Source: Clostridium sp. AM34-11AC (GTDB taxonomy: Bacteria > Bacillota > Clostridia > Lachnospirales > Lachnospiraceae). From it: a stretch of 33,543 bases of DNA. The notes beneath the pieces are model-generated. The model was not told the origin of the DNA, did not search any database, and worked only from the letters and a program-made list of their open reading frames with translations. Position numbers and translations under genes: made by a program. Positions 15,511-26,147 of the stretch are shown here, piece by piece. The DNA is taken from assembly GCF_003435375.1 (NCBI RefSeq), contig NZ_QWGL01000029.1:1-33543 (forward strand), given 5' to 3'. Numbering within the stretch: the stretch's first letter is position 1; the number at the start of each line of letters is the position of its first letter.

Positions 15511-15526
15511 GTCTTTGAGATATGAT
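15498..15526 (+). promoter_or_regulatory. Possible promoter of the chromate transporter genes
   Basis: TTGCCT (15498-15503) and TATGAT (15521-15526) are spaced by 17 bp. The -35 box lies in the right arm of the preceding terminator. Confidence 0.5.
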
Positions 15527-15560
15527 AGAACAAGACTTTGGAATAAAGGAGAGAAAACAC

Positions 15561-16103
15561 ATGAATCAGTTACTTGATCTCTTCCTTACGTTTGCCAGAA
15601 TCGGTGGTCTTACCTTTGGCGGTGGATACGCGATGCTTCCGATCCTCCAGAGAGAGGTCGTTGAGAAGAGACACTGGGCAACAGAAGAGGAACTTATGGA
15701 CTATTACGCGATCGGCCAGTGTACCCCGGGCATTATCGCGGTAAATACGGCGACCTTTGTCGGACAGGGACTTGCCGGCTCCATTGGCGGTATCGTCGCG
15801 ACTCTGGGCGTTGTATTCCCGTCCCTGATCATTATCACGGTCATCGCAGCATTTATCCAGAACTTTGCGCATCTCGCGATCGTACAGAACGCCTTTGCGG
15901 GTATCCGTGTCTGCGTCTGTGTCCTGATCTTCAACGCGGTGGTCAAACTCTGGAAAAAGGCAGTTGTGGATAAGCCGACATTAGTGATCTGCCTGCTTGT
16001 GATCCTCGGCTCCACACTTACGGAGTTTTCCCCGATCGTGTTCGTTATCCTTGCGGCTGCTGCAGGAATTATCTTAAAGAATAAGGAGGCTGCTTCCAAA
16101 TGA
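15561..16103 (+). CDS. Chromate transporter (CHR family), first half-subunit
   Basis: The 180-residue product is a short-chain CHR protein with about five to six membrane segments. It has the family motifs GGLTFGGGYAMLPILQRE and the QCTPGIIAVNTATFVG stretch. CHR proteins export chromate or related oxyanions, or have other ion-transport roles; short forms are encoded as pairs and act together. I chose the ATG at 15561 because AAGGAG lies just upstream; a frame open from 15522 would overlap the promoter. Its TGA overlaps the ATG of the second gene. Confidence 0.93.
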   Translation: MNQLLDLFLTFARIGGLTFGGGYAMLPILQREVVEKRHWATEEELMDYYAIGQCTPGIIAVNTATFVGQGLAGSIGGIVATLGVVFPSLIIITVIAAFIQNFAHLAIVQNAFAGIRVCVCVLIFNAVVKLWKKAVVDKPTLVICLLVILGSTLTEFSPIVFVILAAAAGIILKNKEAASK

Positions 16104-16687
16104 TGATCTTTGTCAGACTTTTCTTTGAGTTTTTTAAAGCTGGTCTCTTTGCAATCGGCGGCGGGATGGCGACACTCCCGTTCCTCTACAATATCTCCGA
16201 TAAGACAGGCTGGTTCACCTACGGACAGCTTGCGGACATGGTGGCGATCTCCGAGTCCACACCAGGTCCGATGGGCGTCAACATGGCAACTTACGTTGGA
16301 TTTACAACAGCCGGTCCTGCTGGTGCAGTAATTGCTACACTCGGTCTGATCACACCGTCCATTATCGTGATCCTGATCATTGCCGGATTCTTAAAGGCGT
16401 TCAAGACAAACAAGTATGTTCAGAACGCTTTCTACGGACTCCGCCCGGCATCAACAGGTCTGATCGCGGCAGCAGGACTTTCCGTTCTGTCCTTGGTTCT
16501 TCTTCACAAGGACGCTTTTGCGGCAAGCGGAAAGATCACAGACCTGATCAGCATCCGCAGTATCGTTCTTCTTGCAGTGCTTTATTATTTCACGGCAGTC
16601 TGCAAAAAGACGAAAGGACTCCATCCGGTTGCGTTTATTGCGGCATCTGCGGTGATCGGAGTTGTGCTTCGGTTCGGAGGAGTTTAA
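16100..16687 (+). CDS. Chromate transporter (CHR family), second half-subunit
   Basis: The 195-residue product matches the second half of the CHR pair: FKAGLFAIGGGMATLPFLYNI and SESTPGPMGVNMATYVGF are the equivalents of the motifs in the first gene. Six or so hydrophobic segments are visible. The start ATGA (16100-16103) overlaps the stop of the first gene, and AGGAGG at 16084-16089 serves it. The two halves presumably form a heteromer in the membrane. The terminator at 16705-16736 ends the operon. Confidence 0.93.
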   Translation: MMIFVRLFFEFFKAGLFAIGGGMATLPFLYNISDKTGWFTYGQLADMVAISESTPGPMGVNMATYVGFTTAGPAGAVIATLGLITPSIIVILIIAGFLKAFKTNKYVQNAFYGLRPASTGLIAAAGLSVLSLVLLHKDAFAASGKITDLISIRSIVLLAVLYYFTAVCKKTKGLHPVAFIAASAVIGVVLRFGGV

Positions 16688-16704
16688 AATTTAAGTAAAT
16701 ATGT

Positions 16705-16736
16705 GCCTGTGGGAGAGCGATCCCGCAGGCTTTTTT
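16705..16736 (+). terminator. Terminator after the chromate transporter genes
   Basis: GCCTG-T-GGGA pairs with TCCC-G-CAGGC (16705-16714, 16721-16730), followed by six T residues. Confidence 0.85.
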
Positions 16737-16922
16737 CTTCCGAAAAACTGTCTGAAAAAGCATGGTGGGACTGCGGGGATATTATATATTCATTTTGTAA
16801 AATGTATGCTCTTGACAAAAAGGTGGATCAATTATTGCCGTTATCTGCTAAAAATGGATTGATGAATATTGTGTACGATTCTGGAACATTTATTCGTAAT
16901 CAAAATATAAAGGGGTGTGATT

Positions 16923-18716
16923 ATGATTAAACGGGGTAAGAGGTATTCGATTTTGAGTGCGGTCGGACTGTGCGTTCGATGCAGCGCTGGTGTCTCGGTA
17001 GCAGTGATGTTACTGTATTTGTTCCAAGGGCTTACGCCAGCTCTGCTCACACTGGCGACAGGGGCCTTCATTGATGCGGCGATAGGGCTTTTGCGGTCCG
17101 GGGAGTATGCCGACGTTGGGAGAGCGCTGACTGCGGTGTCTCTACTAGTGAGCTTCGATTGGATTTCCAACCAACTTCTCGATCTTCTGGTGGGGCGGCT
17201 ACGGATCGATGTGCGAGAGAGGTTCGGAACGGAGATGGTGGAGAAGGTCGCTGATCTTCGATATCGATATGTGGAGAATCCGGAGAGTTGGGATCTGATC
17301 ACGAAGATTTCCACTGATACGGATGAGAGTATCTTGAATGCGTTTCAGGCGTTGCTGGCGTTTTTGGCGCTGGTATGGAAAGCGCTGGGTTTATTTCTGG
17401 TGATGTTTCGATATGTGCCAGCAGCGGCTCTGGCTGTGACGGCCTGTGCGGTGCCTTTGGTAATGCTGTCTTTGGCCGGAGGGCGAGCCAGTTATGCCGG
17501 AATCAGCGAGACCCAGGGGCTAAAGCGGCGGTATGAGTATATTTCCAGGCTTTTGACCGGAAGGGATGCGGCGGAAGAGAGGACTTTGTTTGGCTGGGCC
17601 GGATATTTCAATGGTGAGTGGGAGAGTGCCTATAAGAAATGGCTCGGAGTAAACGCGAGGGTGAATCTGAAATCTTTTGCGAAGGCGAAACTTGGCAGCA
17701 TCTCCTTGGTGTTGATCGCGATCGTGGTGATGACTGCGCTGCTTCCTGGCGTCGTGGCAGGAGAGATTACGATTGGTATATTTATGGCTTTGGTTTCGAA
17801 TATATTCTCACTGGTCCAACTCATGTCCTGGAGTCTGCTCCACAGCGTCAGCGAGATCGCGAAATATAACGAGTTTTTTCATGATGTTGAAACCTTTACC
17901 AAAATGGATTTTAGGGAGGCGGAGAGCGTGAGCTGTGAATTGCCGGAGTTCTCTTCGCTGGAGTTTCGCGATGTTACTTTTGCCTATCCGGGGACTAAGC
18001 GAAAGGTGCTTGACCATCTCTCGTTTCAGATTTCAGCCGGGAAAAGCTATTCATTTGTCGGCGCAAACGGGTGTGGGAAGACTACGATTACGAAGCTGAT
18101 CGCTGGGCTATATGATGATTATGAGGGACAAATTCTGATTAACGGAACGGATATTCGGGAGTGGGGCCCCGGACGGATCGCAGGTTTTTTCTCTATTGTC
18201 TATCAGGATTTTGCCAGATATGGACTTTCGCTCTATGAGAATATTGCCATCGGGGATGTGGAAAAACTGTGCGGAGACGAAATCAATCTGGTTCGTTTTC
18301 AAGATGTTGTCGATATGATGGAGTTAGGCGAGATCGTGTCTGACTTAAAGCATGGGATGGAGACGAAACTGGGGAAGATCGTGAGGGACTCGGAAGACCT
18401 GTCCGGCGGGCAGTGGCAACGGGTGGCAATCGCCCGGTGTCTTGTGAGCGACCGCCCTGTGAAGATTTTAGATGAACCGACGGCGGCGTTGGATCCTGCT
18501 GCAGAGAGTGCGCTGTACGAAAAATTCCGTATCATTAACCAGAAATATACCTCTGTTACGATCAGTCATCGGCTGGCAAGCGCGAGACAGACAGACGTTA
18601 TCTTTGTGATCGAGAACGGGAGAGTTTCCGGTTCAGGAAGCCATGAGACGCTGTACAGAGAAAACAGGTTGTACAGGGAGATGTACGACAGTCAAAGGAG
18701 CTGGTATCAGGGATGA
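16923..18716 (+). CDS. ABC exporter half-transporter, first subunit
   Basis: The 597-residue product fuses an N-terminal six-helix membrane domain (about residues 15-310) to an ATPase domain. The ATPase has Walker A GANGCGKTT (380-388), signature LSGGQWQR (493-500) and Walker B with Asp517-Glu518 (ILDEPTAALDP). There is no C39 peptidase domain. The SGGQWQ form of the signature occurs in many peptide and lantibiotic exporters, but the substrate is unknown. I chose the ATG at 16923: AAAGGGG at 16909-16915 is 7 nt upstream. It overlaps the second subunit by 4 nt, so a heterodimer is likely. Arginine codons CGG, CGA and AGG dominate, unlike the neighbouring genes, which suggests acquisition. Confidence 0.92.
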   Translation: MIKRGKRYSILSAVGLCVRCSAGVSVAVMLLYLFQGLTPALLTLATGAFIDAAIGLLRSGEYADVGRALTAVSLLVSFDWISNQLLDLLVGRLRIDVRERFGTEMVEKVADLRYRYVENPESWDLITKISTDTDESILNAFQALLAFLALVWKALGLFLVMFRYVPAAALAVTACAVPLVMLSLAGGRASYAGISETQGLKRRYEYISRLLTGRDAAEERTLFGWAGYFNGEWESAYKKWLGVNARVNLKSFAKAKLGSISLVLIAIVVMTALLPGVVAGEITIGIFMALVSNIFSLVQLMSWSLLHSVSEIAKYNEFFHDVETFTKMDFREAESVSCELPEFSSLEFRDVTFAYPGTKRKVLDHLSFQISAGKSYSFVGANGCGKTTITKLIAGLYDDYEGQILINGTDIREWGPGRIAGFFSIVYQDFARYGLSLYENIAIGDVEKLCGDEINLVRFQDVVDMMELGEIVSDLKHGMETKLGKIVRDSEDLSGGQWQRVAIARCLVSDRPVKILDEPTAALDPAAESALYEKFRIINQKYTSVTISHRLASARQTDVIFVIENGRVSGSGSHETLYRENRLYREMYDSQRSWYQG

Positions 18717-20515
18717 AGAGACAAAAAGAATGTTTTATCGGGGTCTCCGCAGTAGTTCACTTATTTCTAAAGATCGCCGGAGCCATGCCTGTTGTGTTTC
18801 TGCTGTTTCTTGTCGTGAATGTTCTACACGGTACGGCGTGGGCGTTAGAAACACTGGCAAGGCAGGTGTTTTTTGACGGATTACAGAGCGCTGTGGAGAG
18901 AAACTCACTCCAGGCCGCTTATTCTGGAGCTCTGTGGGTAGGAGCGGCCGCGGTCTATGTGCAGGTACTGAATGGAGCTGGCAATTTTATTGGGCAGCAT
19001 ATTTTCAATCCTAGGGCAGTGAACACGCTGACAAGAGAGTTTCACACACAGACGGCGCAGTTGCCGCTGTATGAGTTCGAGAAGGAGACGACTCTGGAAA
19101 CGATTGAGAAAGCCCGGCAAGGAATCAACGGGACCGTGCAGCTTCTCAGAGCCGTGATTTCGATTGCCATGTTCAATCTGCCGTATGTGGCGTTCATGGG
19201 GGTGTATTTGTACCGCCTGGATCCGATCCTGGTTCTTTCGTTGCTGTTTATCTTTAGTCCTATGGTGTGTGCCCAGGTGATAAAAAGAAAGGCGTATCGG
19301 CGGCTGACCGATGAGACGGCAGCTCTCGAGAGGGAGTACCGGCATTATTCGGACTGCATGATTGATAAGAGGTATTGGAAGGAGACTCGGACGCTGGGAG
19401 CTGTCGGCTTTTTCATGGAACGATTTCGGGCGGTGCTTGCAAAGTATGATAAGAAGCTATGGGAGACAGATTCCAGGTTGTATCGAACAGAGCTTTTGAT
19501 GCGTGTTTTGACTCTTCTGGGATATCTCGGAGTGCTCTTTCTTCTGGTGCGGTCGTTGCTTTCCGGGAACATCTCGGCTGGGGCGTTTGCGGCGGTGTTC
19601 ACTTCCATTGATTCCATTTTCCGGTTCATGGAGAACATCGTGGCGAGAAGCGCCGGAAATATTTCACGACACATGGCGTCGGTAGGGAATTATCTTGAGT
19701 TTTGCCGGCAGAATGGGTTTGCGGCCGACGATGGCCAGGTCAGAGGAGCTTCTGACGGCTGCTGTATTGCAGAGGAAAGTGAAAGCGGCAGGGAAAGCTG
19801 TGCCGTCATTGTGGAAGACGTTTCTTTTGCCTATCCCAATGCCGACCGACCGTCTCTCGATAGAATATCGGTTCGGATTCGGAAGGGGGAGACGGTTGCG
19901 GTCGTTGGTGAAAACGGAGCTGGAAAAACTACCTTCGTAAAGCTTGTTCTGGGACTGTATGAGCCTTCCTCTGGGTGGATTTTGCGGGAACGGGACAGTT
20001 TTGTCTCTCAGTCTGCAGTCTTCCAGAATTTCCAGAAATACCGGATGCGACTGGATGACAATATTTGTTTGAAGGAGCTAGAATGTCGGGATGCGGAGGA
20101 GATGGAACGGGCTGCGTCTCTTGCTGGAGTGGAGTACGGGAACTCCGATCTGTATCCGGAGAAATTCGGGACGCTTCTCGGCCGGGAGTTTGGTGGTGCC
20201 GAACTTTCGGGTGGCCAGTGGCAACGGATCGCCATTGCCAGGGGACTCTATAAGGAGCATGACATGATTGTGCTGGACGAGCCGACGGCCAGTATCGACC
20301 CGCTGGAGGAAACCCGTTTGTACCGCATGTTTGCAAGGATGGCGGAGGGGAAGACGGCGTTTATCGTAACCCACCGAATTGGCTCGGCCCAACTTGCCGA
20401 TCGGATTCTTGTGTTTGACAAGGGAAAGATCGTCGAGCAGGGAACGCATGAAGAACTGATAAAGTCTGGTGGGAAGTATGCGTTTTTGTATCGTGAACAG
20501 GGAAAGTGGTATTAG
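18713..20515 (+). CDS. ABC exporter half-transporter, second subunit
   Basis: The 600-residue product has the same architecture as its partner: a membrane domain (about residues 20-310), then an ATPase domain. The ATPase has Walker A GENGAGKTT starting at residue 399, LSGGQWQR starting at 498, and Walker B VLDEPTASIDP. A charged loop of about 30 residues (GQVRGASDG and beyond) separates the two domains. The ATG overlaps the stop of the first subunit (ATGA). No precursor peptide, modification enzyme or regulator is visible on either side, so the cargo may be a lipid, drug or peptide encoded elsewhere. It shares the atypical codon use of its partner. Confidence 0.92.
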   Translation: MKRQKECFIGVSAVVHLFLKIAGAMPVVFLLFLVVNVLHGTAWALETLARQVFFDGLQSAVERNSLQAAYSGALWVGAAAVYVQVLNGAGNFIGQHIFNPRAVNTLTREFHTQTAQLPLYEFEKETTLETIEKARQGINGTVQLLRAVISIAMFNLPYVAFMGVYLYRLDPILVLSLLFIFSPMVCAQVIKRKAYRRLTDETAALEREYRHYSDCMIDKRYWKETRTLGAVGFFMERFRAVLAKYDKKLWETDSRLYRTELLMRVLTLLGYLGVLFLLVRSLLSGNISAGAFAAVFTSIDSIFRFMENIVARSAGNISRHMASVGNYLEFCRQNGFAADDGQVRGASDGCCIAEESESGRESCAVIVEDVSFAYPNADRPSLDRISVRIRKGETVAVVGENGAGKTTFVKLVLGLYEPSSGWILRERDSFVSQSAVFQNFQKYRMRLDDNICLKELECRDAEEMERAASLAGVEYGNSDLYPEKFGTLLGREFGGAELSGGQWQRIAIARGLYKEHDMIVLDEPTASIDPLEETRLYRMFARMAEGKTAFIVTHRIGSAQLADRILVFDKGKIVEQGTHEELIKSGGKYAFLYREQGKWY

Positions 20516-20791
20516 ATGAGGGCTGCGGATCGTTCTTTGCCAAAGTGGGACAACTGACTGGACATGTCAGTTGAAAACTTTATTTCATATGTAAAGATGA
20601 TGGTTTTGAAAGTACGATTCAGATAGATCTGTCTTATAAGGTTCTGATAAAAATGCATTTTGCGCTACTCAGAGGACGCCGGCGTATTTGCCGATGACCA
20701 TATTGCGTTGCCATCAGACGGGCAGAAAGACACTATCCAGTCTGCTTTCAATGCAAAATCACGCTTCGAATATATGTTCGATAGAAAATGC
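20516..20791 (+). other. Intergenic stretch with a hairpin and a possible decayed gene
   Basis: A perfect CAACTGAC/GTCAGTTG hairpin (20551-20573) follows the ABC genes but lacks a T run. From about 20563 coding-like sequence can be followed only by changing frame: MSVENFISYV, then DDGFESTIQIDLSYKVL, then a frame ending GVFADDHIALPSDGQKD and running to a TAA near 20810. I do not recognise the protein. It may be a frameshifted remnant or chance. Confidence 0.35.
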
Positions 20792-20821
20792 TTGCAAATC
20801 TGGAAGTTTTAAGTGTATAAT
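20792..20821 (+). promoter_or_regulatory. Promoter of the parE-parC pair
   Basis: TTGCAA (20792-20797) and TATAAT (20816-20821) are spaced by 18 bp, giving a leader of about 110 nt. Confidence 0.65.
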
Positions 20822-20837
20822 AGGAAAAGCTGACTAA

Positions 20838-22859
<2,022 letters not shown>

Positions 22860-22873
22860 AAGGAGAGTTTACC

Positions 22874-25120
22874 ATGTCTGAAAAAATATTGCGAACTGAA
22901 TATTCGGAGGAAATGCAGAAGAGCTATCTGGACTACTCCATGAGCGTCATCACCTCCCGTGCGATCCCGGATGCCAGAGATGGTTTAAAGCCGGTACAGC
23001 GCCGTGTCCTCTATGATATGAGTGAGCTTCACTTAGATCACGATAAGCCCCACAGAAAGTCGGCACGTATCGTTGGCGATACCATGGGTAAATACCACCC
23101 GCACGGCGACAGTTCTATCTACGAGACTCTGGTTGTCCTGTCCCAAGACTTTAAAAAGGGAATGGCACTGGTGGACGGACACGGAAATTTTGGCTCCATC
23201 GAGGGCGACGGAGCCGCTGCCATGCGATACACCGAGGCGCGCTTAAAGAAATTTGCGGAGGAAGTCTACTTAAAAGACCTCGATAAGACGGTGGATTTCG
23301 TCTCCAACTACGATGAGACGGAGAAGGAGCCGGAGGTCCTTCCGGTCCGCGTGCCGAACCTTCTCGTAAACGGTGCCGAGGGAATCGCTGTCGGCATGAG
23401 CACCAGCATTCCACCCCACAATTTAGGGGAAGTTATCGACGCGGTAAAGGCCTATATCGATAACCGGCTTCTCACCGTAGAAGAGTTGATGCAGTATATG
23501 CCGGGACCGGATTTCCCCACCGGTGGGATTATCGCAAATAAGGGCGATCTTTTACAGATCTATGAGACCGGTGCCGGAAAGATCAGGCTCCGCGGAAGAA
23601 TCGAGGTTGAGCTCGGAAGAAGAAAGGCAGACCGTGACAAACTGGTGATCACGGAGATCCCATACACGATGATCGGTGCGGGAATCAACAAGTTCCTCAT
23701 GGATGTGGCAGATCTCGTTGAGACGAGAAAGCTCACCGACGTGGTTGATATCTCAAACCAGTCCAGCAAAGAAGGGATCCGCATCGTCCTGGAATTAAAG
23801 AAGGACGCGGATGTCAATAGGATCAAGGCAATCCTCTATAAGAAGACAAAGCTTGAGGACACCTACGGCGTCAACATGCTGGCTATCGACGAGGGACGCC
23901 CGGAGACCATGAACCTCAAACAGATCTTAAATACGTTCCTGGAGTTCCAGTACCGGAACATGACGAAGAAGTACAATGTTCTTCTCCAGAAGGAAATGGA
24001 AAAGAAGGAAGTGCAGGAAGGCCTTATCGAGGCGTGCGATGTGATCGACCTCATTATTGCCGTTCTCCGGGGATCAAAGAACATGAAGGACGCGAAGGAA
24101 TGCCTGATGACCGGAAATACGGAGAAGATCAAGTTCCGTGTGCCGGGCTTTGAGGCGGATGCGAAGAATCTTCACTTTACTGAGCGCCAGGCGACGGCGA
24201 TCCTGGAGATGCGTCTCTACAAGCTCATCGGTCTTGAAATCCTTGCGCTCCAGAAAGCATACAAGGAGACATTGCGGAAGATCCGTGAATATAAGCATAT
24301 TCTTTCCAACCAGAAGAATATGGATGTGGTGATCAAGGAAGACCTTGACTCCATCAAGGCAGAGTTCGCAGAACCGAGAAGGACACTCATTGAGGACGGC
24401 GAAGAGATGGTTTACGTGGAGGCGAAGGAAGAGGCGAAGGAAGTGATTTTCGTCATGGACCGTTTCGGCTATTGCAAGACCATGGACCGCTCCATCTACG
24501 AGAGGAACCAGGAGACCGTGGACAGCGAGAATGTCTGGGTACTTCCGGTGATGACGGACGATAAGCTCTGCATGTTCTCAGATACCGGAAACATGTACCA
24601 GGTGAAGGTTGCGGAGTTTCCGACACTGAAGATGAAAGACAAGGGAATCCCCATCGAGAACGTCAGCAAATTTGATGGGAAGACGGAGACGATCCTCTTT
24701 ATGCTTCCGGCATCCGGATTTACCGGTAAGAAATTCCTGTTCGCGACGGCCCAGGCGGCGGTGAAGATCGTTCCGGGAGAGGAATTTATAACGGCAAATA
24801 AGACCGTTGTGGCGACGAAATTAGCGGGAGAGGATAAGCTCACGGAGATCCGGGAGATCGGCACTGAGATCGATGGAACCCGCGATGTGGTTCTCCAGAC
24901 TGTCGACGGCATGTTCTTAAAATTCCAGCTGGAAGAAATTCCAGAGCTCAAGAAGAACAGCCGTGGTGTGCGGGGCATCAGGCTTGAAAAGGAAGATACG
25001 CTGGAACATGTATATCTGCCGGATATGGACGGAACTGCTGTCTATAAAGGAAAAGAAGTTGCCCTTGGCCGGTTGAAGGTGGCAAAGAGGGATGGAAAAG
25101 GAACGAAAATCCGGTTATAA
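22874..25120 (+). CDS. Type IIA topoisomerase DNA-cleavage subunit (ParC/GyrA family)
   Basis: The 748-residue product has the winged-helix breakage-reunion domain with the catalytic Tyr119 in AMRYTEARL. Its quinolone-determining region [11 protein letters not shown] spans residues 74-84. Ser80 and Glu84 match the sensitive state of E. coli ParC in both residue and numbering. The C-terminal beta-pinwheel is short, and I see no canonical GyrA box (QRRGGKG). The closest stretches are [10 protein letters not shown] and the C-terminal [11 protein letters not shown]. Length and the missing box favour ParC. AAGGAG lies before the ATG. A short palindrome followed by T residues ends the unit. Confidence 0.92.
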   Translation: MSEKILRTEYSEEMQKSYLDYSMSVITSRAIPDARDGLKPVQRRVLYDMSELHLDHDKPHRKSARIVGDTMGKYHPHGDSSIYETLVVLSQDFKKGMALVDGHGNFGSIEGDGAAAMRYTEARLKKFAEEVYLKDLDKTVDFVSNYDETEKEPEVLPVRVPNLLVNGAEGIAVGMSTSIPPHNLGEVIDAVKAYIDNRLLTVEELMQYMPGPDFPTGGIIANKGDLLQIYETGAGKIRLRGRIEVELGRRKADRDKLVITEIPYTMIGAGINKFLMDVADLVETRKLTDVVDISNQSSKEGIRIVLELKKDADVNRIKAILYKKTKLEDTYGVNMLAIDEGRPETMNLKQILNTFLEFQYRNMTKKYNVLLQKEMEKKEVQEGLIEACDVIDLIIAVLRGSKNMKDAKECLMTGNTEKIKFRVPGFEADAKNLHFTERQATAILEMRLYKLIGLEILALQKAYKETLRKIREYKHILSNQKNMDVVIKEDLDSIKAEFAEPRRTLIEDGEEMVYVEAKEEAKEVIFVMDRFGYCKTMDRSIYERNQETVDSENVWVLPVMTDDKLCMFSDTGNMYQVKVAEFPTLKMKDKGIPIENVSKFDGKTETILFMLPASGFTGKKFLFATAQAAVKIVPGEEFITANKTVVATKLAGEDKLTEIREIGTEIDGTRDVVLQTVDGMFLKFQLEEIPELKKNSRGVRGIRLEKEDTLEHVYLPDMDGTAVYKGKEVALGRLKVAKRDGKGTKIRL

Positions 25121-25127
25121 TAGAATT

Positions 25128-25145
25128 GGATCGTACGATCCTTTT
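25128..25145 (+). terminator. Short palindromic terminator candidate after parC
   Basis: GGATCGTACGATCC is a perfect 14-bp palindrome followed by TTTT. The stem is only about 5 bp, so termination may be weak. Confidence 0.45.
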
Positions 25146-25172
25146 AATCAGAACTTGAATGAAAATCATGAT

Positions 25173-25191
25173 CCGGACAGATCCTGTCCGG
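25173..25191 (+). promoter_or_regulatory. Hairpin just before the deoD ribosome binding site
   Basis: CCGGACA (25173-25179) and TGTCCGG (25185-25191) form a 7-bp stem with a 5-nt loop. It ends 3 nt before AAGGAGG, so it could protect the message end or affect initiation. Confidence 0.45.
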
Positions 25192-25208
25192 GAAAAGGAG
25201 GAACCTAT

Positions 25209-25922
25209 ATGAACACACCAACACCTCATATTGCAGCAAAACAGGGTGAGATCGCGCCGTCTATTTTACTTCCGGGTGATCCGCTCCGCGCAAAATTTAT
25301 CGCTGAGAATTTCCTTGCGGGCGCAAAGCAGTTCAACGCTACAAGAAATATGTTTGGTTACACCGGTTTTTACCGTGATAAACCTGTCTCTGTCATGGGA
25401 ACAGGAATGGGATGCCCGTCCATTGGAATCTACACCCACGAGCTCATCGAGGGATACGGCGTAAAGACACTGATCCGTGTGGGAACCACAGGGGCGATCT
25501 CCGAGGATGTCCATATCCGTGACCTTGTTTTCGCCATGGGTGCCTGCGCACAGACGAATTATGTGAGAGAATTCGGACTCCCGGGAGATTTCGCGCCGAT
25601 CGCGGACTTCGGACTCCTGATTAAAGCCGTCTTCCACGCAGAGCAGGAAAACCTTCCATATCACGTTGGAAACGTCCTGACTTCCGATCTGTTCTATGAG
25701 CCGGAAAAAAAGAAACACGACGGACTCCAGTTCGCGGATATGGGTGTACTGGCAGTGGAGATGGAGACAGCGGCCCTCTACGCAAACGCGGCTCTCGCAA
25801 AGGCGCGCGCCCTTTCGATTCTGACTGTATCTGATTCTATGGTGACAGGCGAGAAGACGACAGCCGAGGAGCGCGAGACATCCTTCGCTGACATGATCCA
25901 TGTAGCACTTGAAATCGTTTAA
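25209..25922 (+). CDS. deoD: Purine-nucleoside phosphorylase, DeoD type
   Basis: DeoD splits purine nucleosides with phosphate into free base and (deoxy)ribose 1-phosphate in the salvage pathway. The 237-residue product, the usual length for hexameric DeoD, begins MNTPTPHIAAKQGEIAPSIL and has ILLPGDPLRAK. It also has VMGTGMGCPSIGIYTHEL, RVGTTGA and the active-site segment VEMETAALY, with the catalytic Asp in TVSDSM. AAAGGAGG directly precedes the start region. It follows parC by 88 nt and upp is also in the window, but they are not in one operon. Confidence 0.96.
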   Translation: MNTPTPHIAAKQGEIAPSILLPGDPLRAKFIAENFLAGAKQFNATRNMFGYTGFYRDKPVSVMGTGMGCPSIGIYTHELIEGYGVKTLIRVGTTGAISEDVHIRDLVFAMGACAQTNYVREFGLPGDFAPIADFGLLIKAVFHAEQENLPYHVGNVLTSDLFYEPEKKKHDGLQFADMGVLAVEMETAALYANAALAKARALSILTVSDSMVTGEKTTAEERETSFADMIHVALEIV

Positions 25923-26008
25923 CCGTTACTGATATCAGTTATTGTTTGCGCAAGGCGTGAGCAGTAACATTTAATACGTTAGTATGGTAAACTCATGCCA
26001 TTTACTAC

Positions 26009-26037
26009 TTGCATTTTTTGTCGTTTTGAGTTAGGAT
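26009..26037 (+). promoter_or_regulatory. Probable asd promoter
   Basis: TTGCAT (26009-26014) and TAGGAT (26032-26037) are spaced by 17 bp. The leader to the ATG is about 105 nt; I do not recognise a lysine riboswitch or other known fold in it. Confidence 0.5.
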
Positions 26038-26147
26038 AGACAACAACACGGGTGTTGCGTACATGGAGACATATGTCCGCGACGGGTGGAAAATGGCAGG
26101 CTGGCAGCTGATACCGGCTGACGGGCTGAGATGAGGAGATATGTGTG

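Noticed and set aside
16703..16801. Start of a 75-residue protein upstream of the ABC genes
   Set aside because: The first codons are the chromate transporter terminator hairpin and its T run, which argues against a gene beginning there.
25092..25208. Earlier start of deoD overlapping parC
   Set aside because: The ATG at 25209 has a perfect ribosome binding site and gives the normal DeoD N-terminus.
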